In this document: positions 55,400 to 64,000 of the stretch, piece by piece | Layout of the letters: every line of letters begins with the position of its first letter | Numbering within the stretch: the first letter of the stretch is position 1 | NCBI GenBank assembly: GCA_014925825.1 | Contig: JACGCK010000047.1 | Coordinates: 62,001-126,000 of the forward strand | Length of the DNA: 64,000 nt | From: Pholiota molesta | Lineage: Eukaryota > Basidiomycota > Agaricomycetes > Agaricales > Strophariaceae | Direction: 5' to 3' | The notes under the pieces: generated by a model | Told to the model about the DNA's origin: nothing | The model's database searches: none | What the model saw: only the letters and a program-made list of their open reading frames with translations | Translations under genes and position numbers: made by a program

Positions 55400-58200
55400 A
55401 GAGACGTTGGGAGCGGCCGCGTGACGCTTGCGATTGTACGGGCAGCTGAGCAAAAAAATGTTAGCGAGTTCGCAAACGATAATTGAAAGCTACGTTACTC
55501 ACCTTGCCCTCGCTATCCCAACTCCTGTATGCCCATGCGAATCCGAAGAAAGGGCTAACCGTCGTGGCGTAGTTTCCGCGGTCGTAAGTATGAGGCTAGG
55601 ACGAAAGTGTGGACAACGATAGCGGCGTAGAAAGCGCCGGCGACAGTGACACAGCTAAGCAAGGATGTGAGTGGAGCAGTACATACGACAAGCCAAAATC
55701 ACCGCTCACCTTTCCTCGATACCGTGATTTCTCAATCATCAGCTGTTCGTCAAAGGCGCATCGCGCTCATCATCGACCGCGTCGGAGGCCGTGGTGGGGA
55801 GTGGAGCGAGTGAGTGGCAAGGTGCTATCAATCCACGCGTAGACTGTCGCCCAACGAGTAGCAGCCAGAACGAAGGTCGAGATACGCATGGAGGCGTTGC
55901 AGGCCGCGGTAGTTGGATGTCTGAATCGAAGGTGGTTGAGAGCAAGCGTACATATGATGTGGTCAGTACACGGTATGGCGGTGCTGTGGCGGTGCCGGCG
56001 GAGCCGGGCCGAGTGGAGCCCGAACGACCTTAGACACTTTCTCGCATGTTCGTAGCGTACCTCATCTTCCATCATCGATTCAGTCCTGTTCCATCCCGTT
56101 CCGCGCTCTCAGACGAGCATCTTCTTGCTCACAGATGATCTTTCTCAGGCGTTCGGCTAGCTGACAGCCAGCACCCCGCTTCCGGCTCTAGGCAGCCTCC
56201 AACGGTCGAAGAGACGCCTCAGGTCATGGCATTGTGGAAAATCGAGCAAACGAAACGAGTGGCGATGATGCAGCGAGTGCAGGCGTCGGAATATTGCGGG
56301 CCGGGCTTTGTCAATGAAGCCCGCGTCCTTCCGAGTTGTGCGCCCGGACCATGCGTCTCAACATCGATCCTGCCACGACCACGATTGTCCAACAGATACG
56401 AATCCACTCAGTGCTACGTGGAAGCCGGTTCTGTTTCCTTTCGTTTTCTGCTGCACGACGCTGATATAACAGCGTAGTACCTGCAAATTGGCACGGCATT
56501 GTTGAGTACTCGCTCATATTTCCCTGGAAAAGCTGTTGAGGTGTGTGATCCATCTTATCATCCAGATGGTGATTCATGCGCTTTTTCATACATTTGGTCA
56601 TGCAGAATCCTTCCGAGAAGGATCGTGGCAGGACAGGTGCGCCGTGCGCGCCAGCTTGCCCTAACACCTTAACCAACATAGGGTATTCAACATCCGAGCG
56701 CCATCTGCACACATCCATGATGTGTTTTTTTCTCGGAATTCCGTCCTTCGCCGACATCTTCTTTCCCTCTGCACCTTCCCCTCCTCCATACTTAGACCCT
56801 CCCAACTATGTGGGCGAGATGGTTATTTCGACGGTGTATATCCTTGACACGGCGTTCACCAAGAAGCCCCATTCTCGCTGGTGACGTCCGCCGGAGCAGC
56901 GCTCTGCACTGTCTCTGTCAGTCATGGCTATAAGTATTTTAACCTGCGATCTCCACCTCCTCTCTACCGTTGCGGTCTAGCGATAAGGGCTCTGAGGCTC
57001 CTACCGACGTCTTCAGGAAGTTGGAACTGTCCAGGCTCGGCAACATCTTGCCATTCTTGTTTTTTATTCTGACCCAGGCGGACTATTGATCGTGCTACTC
57101 CAGAACATCCGCCGGGATGGCTCGTTTTCTGAACCAACCATCCGTCCACGGAGATGGCTGTGATGCCCAAAATGGCTCATGCGCCTCGCAGCGGAACGCG
57201 GGCTAGAGGATGTGTAACGTCATCTTCTCTTTTCTGTCTATCAACCGCACACCCCTTCTCAGCGATGTATCTGATCGATCGCGACCCATGATACAAGAGG
57301 AAGCATTTACCGACCTTCAGTTTGGCTTCCAGTGGGTGCGCTCTGCGCGCTCTTCTGACCAAGTCAAAGTGATAGCCACAACGTATAACGCCTTCTTGTA
57401 CATGTGTGTCGGCGATACCGGTCTCCTTCGATTCGGTTTCCTGATTCGTGCTTATGTCTCGGTTCTACATCCCGTCTCCGATGGGCATTCTCATCGTACC
57501 ACTCAAGGTGGGACACAGGGATGGATCATCGTTCGAATATTCCAACGATGGGGATGATAATGCTACATGGCTCGCATGTCGCGATGTGGTCAGTGGGGCC
57601 AATGTTTCGATGCTTGGACGAACGAATCGAGCTCTGGTTGATACATTCGAAGGACTTCAAACGTTACTGTGGCACGTGCGAAAGTATACGCGGGTTTTCT
57701 GTGTACATATCTTGTATCGCTTTCATCCGGATTCATCATTTTGCTCCGAGTCTTTTGCGCGCCCTTCCCAAGCAGACATACGCTTCTATTTGCCGTATCT
57801 TAGCCGTCGTACATGATGTCCTTATAGCAAGAGGAGGCGGATCACGCAGACTTCCGTCTACCTAGCTTCCGGCGAGCGCGTCCCACGGGCTCACCTGACC
57901 AGGTCGACCGTTGACATCTGACGCATCCGCTTTCTCTTGTGGAATGATATGTCTGTTACATTGGCCTTTTGGACTGCCCATTCATATTTGTTTTCACGTG
58001 TATTCAGCGAATAACGCGCTGTGAGTAGAATAAACGTAGGTAACAAACCGTATTGTTGTTTCTCCACGATACCGCTGTTCTTTACTTGGACCATTGGCAT
58101 TTTTGGTTTCTTTGGTTCTAAACTAAGGGACACGGCGACGGAAGCTACCCTGCTGGAGTCGAACTCACACATAGCTAACCTAGAGAAAGTAGTTCAGTCA
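55400..58200. repeat. E/H module 8
   Basis: Minus-strand E part at 55.4-56.1 kb includes an exon end CGATACCGTG...GTGAGC near 55,705. Plus-strand H part: element at 56,297-56,353 with ATG at 56,351 (MRLNIDPATTTIVQQIRIHS), second block at 56,830-56,945, third at 57,330-57,375 and end block at 57,855-58,040. It is the best-preserved partner of module 7. A complete gene could not be assembled for either strand. Confidence 0.55.
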
Positions 58201-58214
58201 TAAACACAAGGAAG

Positions 58215-58256
58215 ACGTATAAGCCGAACCAGAAAAGCCGAACCAGAAAAGCCAAA
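58215..58256. repeat. Short tandem repeat (aagccgaaccaga)
   Basis: Three near copies of gccgaaccagaaaa follow one another in a non-coding stretch. Confidence 0.7.
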
Positions 58257-58439
58257 GTACCTCGTTCGAAACACAATCCAAAGAACTGGTGTCAAATTCT
58301 GGTAAATTCCCCTTAATGCAGTGCATTACCATTCGATAACGCGGAGAGAGATACAAAACGAAAACGAAAAGCCCAGGACATGTAAAATAGCCTGCAGAGA
58401 CGAGATACGAATAGAACGGGAGTGCCGGCGATGCGCACT

Positions 58440-58985
58440 CGAGCACGATGGCCACTTGCACTCTCGATCATCCGCAGTGCAAATTATCTCATAAAATAGA
58501 AAACTTTGCAACGCCGCGCGATCACAACACGAATCACAGGATAGAACAAGGGCAATTACGTCCTGGTCTGCGATTCATCATCACAGGACAACATCCGCAC
58601 ATTTTGCGAAACTGTCCTCACTGGTTTCCACTGCCACCAGCCGCGAATCGCGCGCCGACTGGGCTACAAGGCCACCAATTATGTCAGAAAAAATGCGGAT
58701 GTAGACACAGTGATAAGTATCCAGACATAATCGTGAGGCACAACATCAACGCAGAAATCTTGGGATGAAGCTTGGGAGGTTTCACAGCGCGAGGGTGCAG
58801 CGGCCGGAGTGTACAGTGCGGGGAAGCTTATCTTGAACGCACCTACGGGCATATCCGCACCGAAAGGTGCGCTATGGGGAAGATCGTCAGATCACTGGAG
58901 CTTTTCGACACAAACGTACCCATGCGTATCCTCCAGTCCCTTCCCCTATCGTCGTAGCCACCTCATCTAGTCCCTATGAGTGCGT
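58440..58985 (+). repeat. Diverged echo of array segments I and Y
   Basis: At 58,770-58,985 the order ggtgcagcggccggagtgtac ... cgaaaggtgcgctatggggaagatcgtc ... cgacacaaacgtaccc parallels pieces of segment I (15.78 kb) and segment Y (2.41-2.50 and 12.19-12.28 kb). The upstream 58.5-58.77 kb has an open plus-strand frame without known motif. This is an old dispersed copy 36 kb from the array. Confidence 0.45.
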
Positions 58986-58989
58986 TGGA

Positions 58990-59555
58990 TCCAGCTCACG
59001 GCTTCAGTCCCTCGAAGACACGAATGTATTGAGGCGAAGGCGGTGATGACTCTGTAATGCTCGATAGATTGGCGCGGGATAACTGGTTGCAAGTGACGTG
59101 GCTGCTGGTGGTGAGCGCCGAGATGATCACAGCGTGCGCAGCGATCCGGATGCGGGTTGTCGGTTGGTGTGTCTGCGGGTGTAAGAAGGCGTGCTTCTGT
59201 GGGCGGATTGAAGTCGGTTGGGCCGCAATGGTATGATAGTGGGCGTCAACAGGGAGATGGCGATAGGAGCACTGGAGGAAGCACCTGGGTCGAGAGGCAA
59301 CGAGTGAGCGAGAGTATCAAGGCATGCGAACGAATAGCAATTGAGGTTAAAATGACCTAGGCTCTGAGCATTAGGAAGGAGAACAAGAACAAGGCTCGAG
59401 CCAAGATTGCAGACGCCTTCGGGACAGCGGTCCGAACTCCATGTGTTCCAAATTCATTGATGTGTTGGTCATCGATGCATCGATAACTACTTCCGCGATG
59501 AAGAAAGCGAAGCATTACTCATCTAAGGATAAGATAAGACAAGCTGAGCCAGTGT
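58990..59555. other. Intergenic stretch, nothing recognised
   Basis: No gene, repeat or motif was recognised. It separates the array echo from the retroelement leader. Confidence 0.35.
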
Positions 59556-59768
59556 GCAAGTCACGGCGTCAGCAACTAAAATCAATACTCACAAACACTT
59601 GAAGATTTTCAGTTGCGACGCCCGCAAGGACCTTTTCTCCTTGCTGCGTCGACTTGCAACAGGGCTCTGAACCCAAGTCTTCCAGATCCCTCTTTTTTCT
59701 GATCTTAGACCTCTCGTTTCTGTCACTCCACTTACTTCCTCTCATTCTTTCCACCTAATACACTCAAG

Positions 59769-61230
59769 ATGGTCGAGATCGGGGAAGATCAGGATCAGCA
59801 GCAAGCCCAGCCTGGCCCTCCTGGCCCAGCTCAGCAAATCCAGCCTGGCCCTCCCGGCCCAGCTCCAGAACAGATTGGACTTCGACTCCACCGTACTCAC
59901 AAAGATGACGCGGTATCTTTGTTGCTCAGTAAGCTCTCTTTACGCGAAAAGCTGTCCAAGAACAAGGAGATCGAGGAACAGAATAAAGCTCGGGAGGAGA
60001 AATCTCTCCAACATTCTTTAGACCCAGATGCACACCCGGACGACGGCTCTGACGCCGCGTCCTTTATCACCCTCGATGACGAGGACTTCTCGGATCTCAA
60101 GGATCCTCACGTTTACTCTCGTTTTTTAAATATCATGCCCGATTTTTTATTGCTCCGTTTCGCGAGAGATAGTCGTCGAGAGAAAGAAGAAAAAGAGAAG
60201 CGGAAACTTGAGGAGCAATCCTCAAAGCCCGCTGAATCTGTGGATGGTAGAGAGGCTAAACGACGTTGCATGGATGGAGACAAAGCGACGCCGCATGTCG
60301 TCGGGGCACAGCGGCCCATCGAGTTCTCTGATATTCTATTTGTCACGGAATCGCATATTGCAATTCCCTTGCCTTTCTTTTTGAATGAGAACCTTCGTCA
60401 CATTATTGACCAAGTGGCGACATTGCCCACCGTCAAATCGAACCCCTTACCGGGTGATTCAAAAGGTTCCTTTATTTTGAATGTTACGGAGCTTACAAAG
60501 AAATTCGGGGAGGAACTCTCCCTCGATTTCGGCCAGTGGTCGGAGGCAGCTAAAAACTGCTTCCGCTTCCACCAGGGACGTGATAAAAACGGACCACAGG
60601 GCACCTATGCTTCCTGGTGGTCCTCACATTTTTCTTTCTTCCACGAACAACAAGACAAAATTAAATATTATGACACGTGGAAAGCACTTGAACTCAAGTT
60701 GCGCAGGGATTATCGCACCCAGCCAACCGTTTTCGACGTGGTTTTTTATGCTGATAAATACGAGGCTACTAAATCCAAATACGACATCATACAGGAACTA
60801 TCTCAGATGTCCACGACGCGTCAATACCAGCCATACCAGGCCCGAGGTGGAAAGCCGTCTGGTTTTCCCTCTGGTCGTGGACGTGGGTCCGGCTTCCAGT
60901 CGTCTTCCTTTCAATCGGGCAGCAGGCAATCAGAAGCTCAGTCACCTTGCTGCATCCTCTGTTCTGAGCGAGGTCACCACGTTTCGAAGCACCGCGACGA
61001 TCGTCGATGGCGACAAACCAGTCAAATTCGCGGACGGCAAACCAACTTGGGCGAAAATTCACAATCGCCTCCTCTCCACCCCAAACGACAAAGAAATCTG
61101 CCTTAGATTCAACATCATTGGCAACCGTCTCCAATGCGCCCACGGAGACTCTCGAGCACATGTCTGTTCGTTCTGTGGATCCAAAGACCATTTCGCATTT
61201 GCCTGGGTTTGCCGCATATGTCCCCAATGA
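59769..61230 (+). pseudogene. gag-like protein with two zinc-knuckle-like motifs, frameshifted
   Basis: The frame from ATG 59,769 starts with a Gln/Pro-rich segment with repeated QPGPPGPA, then a charged coiled-coil-like region (KLSLREKLSKNKEIEEQ). It reaches a first Cys/His cluster, CCILCSERGHHVSKH (about 60,945-60,990). Just after it, homologous sequence (FADGKPTWAKIHNRLL) continues in the +1 frame to a second cluster, CSFCGSKDHFAFAWVC, and a stop at 61,230. The shift lies within about 60,985-61,005. Such proteins bind the element's RNA and form particles. Here the full product can be made only by frameshifting, or if the shift is a sequencing error. Confidence 0.7.
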
Positions 61231-61239
61231 TTCTCCTAA

Positions 61240-63552
61240 TTCATTCTCTTCACTCGCTTCTTCCTTTATTTTACCTTACCACGATTTCTCTGATTCTATT
61301 GTACACCGCCATAAATTAGCAACTTCCATCCCTGCCCATGATGAAATTTACGACCGAATAGTACACCCATACAATACCGACGCATTCGAACGCTCCCTCA
61401 CTGAACATAATTTAAATTCTTCCTTCCCACTCTTAGTTTACAATTTTCGTCATGGCTTCCCTCTGGGCAACATGCCCCCCTTACCGAGACCGTTATCATT
61501 CCCAATCACATATCCGCTACATTGCATCCTGACGCGATTGACAAATACTTGACAGACGAGGTCCTGGCAGGCCGCATGTCAGGTCCATTTCCGCGCGCCG
61601 AAGTCGAAGCCATTCTTCGTGGACCCTTCTTTTCATCTCCGTTGATAGTCTCGGTCCAGCCGCAACAATTAGGTGTACCAGACAAAATCCGCATCTGTCG
61701 ACACCTATCAAAAGGGAACAAAATTCATCCATCTGTCAATTCCCATATCAACAAAGAAGACTTCCCTACCCGTTTTGACACTGCCTCGCTCGTTGCCGAC
61801 ATTGTGAGTTTTCCAATATATCATTTTATCATTTGCATGCTGTCGTCGCTTCCCCCCAGTTCACATTCTGCCCTCGTTGGCATTATTCACTTCTATGCGC
61901 TCCGAGTCGTTTTTGGGTTGCCGCGTCATTTCTCAACACGCTAGACCACCACGTCGACATGTCATTTCTCAGCGCGCTCGACCTTCGGCTCGACGTGTCA
62001 TTTCTCAAATGCGCTCAACCTTCGGGCTGACGTGTCAATCCCATTACACATTCATTCGAGTCCATTTACTCGCGAGACCATTAGCCTTCACTTGGGCTTC
62101 TGGATCTACCATTTCAAGCCCATTTGGCTTTCATTTCAAGCCCATTTCGTGGCTCACGCACTTGGTTTAGGCCAACTGCTCATTATTCGTTCCATTCCGA
62201 GCGCCTTTGGGCACACATGCACTCTTGAGTCTCAAGGACTCATGATTGTTCTTAATTTGCATATACATTTGTTCCTCATTTATCAATTCTAAACCATTCC
62301 ACACACATCACACCTCGTCGAGCACCTACTCATTTCTCACTCCTATCACTAGATTGCGTGCACTCCCGTAGGCACACAGGCATGCACATTCGACATCGAG
62401 AAGTTCCATAGGACCTGCCCTGTCATCCCGGCGCACAAGCCTTGGCTTGTCGTCCAAGGTCGTCCGGGGGACTTCTACATCGATCACGCTCACCCGTTTG
62501 GAGCTACCCCGGCCAGTAGCAATGCCGGAATGCAGGGTGGCGCTGTTGTCGAGGTTTGGAAGGCCGAAGACGTCTCACCCATTCTCAAATACGAGGACGA
62601 CTTGAAGGTCTTTCGGTGTCCATCCCCCAGCGGCGCCTTTTTCGACGGCGGCTACAGATACGACTATGACCGCGACTCGGCACTCCAGCGCATTGCTCAT
62701 CTCGGCGTACCTTGGCACAAGGAGAAAGGCGACCTTGCTTTTCAATTTGTCACCAACTTCATTGGCTTCCGTTGGGACATACCAGAGAAACGTGTCAGTC
62801 TACCTGACGAAAAACGCCTCAAATTCCACAACCGCGTCCGCATATTCCTCGACAGGTTTGGCGGTCACAAGTGCACCTTGAATGACATCGAGAAGATCCA
62901 CGGCTCCCTTTGCCACGTCGCGTTCGTATACGTTGAAGGCCGTTCTCGCCTCCCTTCCTTGTCCAATTTTGCCGCATCCTTCCACGACAATGAATTCCTC
63001 CATCGACACCCTCCTCCTTCTGTCCTCACGGACCTGCGCTGGTGGCTGCATATGCTAGATGTGCCGGATTTCTACCGCGAACTCCGTCCACGCAAAGAGC
63101 TCGAGGACCTCGGCCTTTATGTGGATGCCTCGACGTCATGGGGTATCGGAGTCATCATCAACGGTCGATGGGCGGCATTCAAGTTGAAGGACGGTTGGAA
63201 GACAGACGGCCGTGATATCTGCTGGCTTGAGACGCTGGCGCTCGAGTTTCTTGTCTACTTCCTTGAAGCTATGGATGTCCATGACGCGAACCTTCTCATT
63301 CATTCAGACAATCAAGGCGCTATCGGCTCTGTTGACAAAGGGCGTAGTCGCAACTACCACATCAACTTCTCTGTTCGCCGAATCTACACCGTCCTCGTGT
63401 CGCGTTTCATCACACCCCACCTCGTCTACATCACGTCTGAAGCCAATCCAGCGGACCCTATCTCGCGCGGAGAACTAGGTCCTTTGGAGAGGCGACTACC
63501 TCTCTCGTTCAGCATGCCTGACGAGCTACGTAATATTTTCACTTATGTTTGA
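61240..63552 (+). pseudogene. Reverse transcriptase-RNase H, one frameshift and one 549-nt intron-like interruption
   Basis: The N-terminal part (frame through 61,280-61,480, ...NFRHGFPLGNMPPL) continues after a one-base shift near 61,480 as TETVIIPNHISATLHPDAID and then RT domain sequence DKIRICRHLSKG...FPTRFDTASLVADI. At 61,804-62,352 a GTGAGT...CTAG segment with in-frame stops intervenes. Removing it restores ...ADI|IACTPVGTQACTFDIEKFHRTCP. The RT active site is KYEDDLKVF (about 62,590). RNase H residues are visible in order: DASTSWG (63,124), ETLALEF (63,230), SDNQGAIG (63,303) and NPADPISRG (about 63,447). The stop is at 63,552. Copies RNA into DNA in the retrotransposition cycle if functional. 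Confidence 0.8.
61804..62352 (+). other. 549-nt intron-like segment inside the RT domain, with internal repeats
   Basis: Begins GTGAGT and ends CACTAG, a multiple of three in length, with stop codons in every useful frame. Its excision joins two conserved RT blocks exactly. Between about 61,922 and 62,035 it contains three imperfect ~36-nt repeats (gtcatttctca...cgctc.acc..cg..gacgt). Other introns in the window are about 50-70 nt, so this one is about ten times the local norm. Confidence 0.65.
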
Positions 63553-63751
63553 TACAACTTCCGATTTCTCGGTGGCAGGTGCCATCGAGGAGACAGTGAA
63601 GGGGGCAGTTTCCTTTGCTCCTCCGCGCCTTCCTGTCCTTCATACTGCAGCCTTGTCCGTTAATTCCTTACATGAAATCCTGGTAGTTGCCCAGGAAGAC
63701 TTATGCATCCAGGCCGCTAACTACGCCTACACAGCCACCCCTCTAAGCTGA
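63545..63751 (+). CDS. Short ORF overlapping the RT stop codon
   Basis: A 68-codon frame whose ATG (63,545) overlaps the end of RT-RNase H by 8 nt, an arrangement compatible with re-initiation at a downstream element ORF. It starts MFDTTSDFSVAGAIEETVKG. No recombinase signature residues are visible and it stops at 63,751, so it may be a truncated start of the third element ORF or unrelated. Confidence 0.3.
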   Translation: MFDTTSDFSVAGAIEETVKGAVSFAPPRLPVLHTAALSVNSLHEILVVAQEDLCIQAANYAYTATPLS

Positions 63752-64000
63752 CTTTGAATATTTTGCTGATCAATCAGCCTTTGTAGTGGTGCTCACTGGC
63801 CTCTTCTGCTCGACGTCGGGCATATACCTCTCGTCGCTATTGTCAGGGTTGTCCTAAAAAGGAAAGTGCGCAAAAAGCGCAATTTTGGCCGCTCACAAAA
63901 ATTTCAGTCTCTCAGGGTCTCGCTACAAGTTCCCACGCTTATTTTATCTTGGAATGTACAAATAACTTTTATTATAAACATTACAAATACAAAATTATAC

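Larger units (their letters stand above)
59560..64000 (+). mobile_element. gag / RT-RNase H retroelement, probably DIRS-like, incomplete at window edge
   Basis: It comprises a pyrimidine-rich leader (about 59,620-59,760), a gag-like region, an RT-RNase H region and a 3' tail reaching the window end. No aspartic protease, DDE integrase or LTR was seen. Mushroom genomes contain elements of this gag plus RT-RNase H type paired with a tyrosine recombinase (DIRS order), and that assignment is inference here because no recombinase is visible before 64,000. Near the end, TGCGCAAAAAGCGCA (63,866-63,880) is a perfect short inverted repeat in AT-rich DNA. The element has two frameshifts and an intron-like interruption (see separate entries). 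Confidence 0.75.

Noticed and set aside
59560..64000. Classification as a Gypsy or Copia LTR element.
   Set aside because: No LTR, protease or integrase is visible, and the gag zinc-knuckle plus RT-RNase H arrangement fits the tyrosine-recombinase type better. Final assignment needs sequence beyond the window.

Overview
The window looks like nuclear DNA of a filamentous basidiomycete, most likely an Agaricomycete. Real genes are split by many short introns (about 50-60 nt, GTRNGT...YAG). The retroelement at the right end is of a type familiar from mushroom genomes, and a GPI-anchored fungal haem peroxidase is present. No rRNA, confident tRNA, CRISPR array or bacterial-style operon is visible. 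Most of the window is accessory, duplicated sequence with few intact genes.

Region 1 (1 to about 22.65 kb) is a tandem array of a 9.7-9.9 kb unit (starts at 1, 9,724 and 19,651; the third is partial). Each unit carries, on the minus strand, a long gene of an unrecognised family ('family A'), a 5'-truncated paralogue ('family B'), two or more copies of a conserved unknown segment ('C'), and segments X, Y and I. Family A proteins have a Ser-rich N-terminus, a central run of repeated exons that all begin and end in phase 1, and a basic Lys/Arg/Pro-rich C-terminus. One copy (A1, 7,726-9,821, 10 exons, 532 codons) reads through completely. The other four copies are partial or carry truncation, frameshifts or stops. 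No known domain was recognised.

Region 2 (22.7-25.6 kb) has two tandem plus-strand genes for TPR-like proteins, one apparently intact and one frameshifted.

Region 3 (25.6-58.2 kb) is a mosaic. It holds at least seven diverged modules made of a minus-strand segment (E) beside a plus-strand segment (H) headed by a conserved start-proximal element, CGGCCCG...GCGCYCGGACCATG. It also contains a relocated chimeric block of family A exons (29.5-30.5 kb), several related 'family F' loci sharing a TATA box and an FDDIDE first-exon motif (34.4-35.2, 38.5-41.1 and 48.5-49.5 kb), and one well-defined gene. That gene is an eight-exon, 606-codon, secreted, GPI-anchored haem peroxidase-like protein (41,604-43,849, minus).

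Region 4 (58.2-64 kb) contains a diverged echo of the region 1 repeat and then a gag/RT-RNase H retroelement (DIRS-like by inference). It has two frameshifts and a 549-nt intron-like interruption just before the RT catalytic motif, and it runs off the right edge.

Exon models were worked out by eye from splice signals and codon phase. They are strongest for A1, the peroxidase, the TPR genes and the retroelement, and weak or absent for families C, E, H, X and I. Single-base lesions could in places be sequencing errors.
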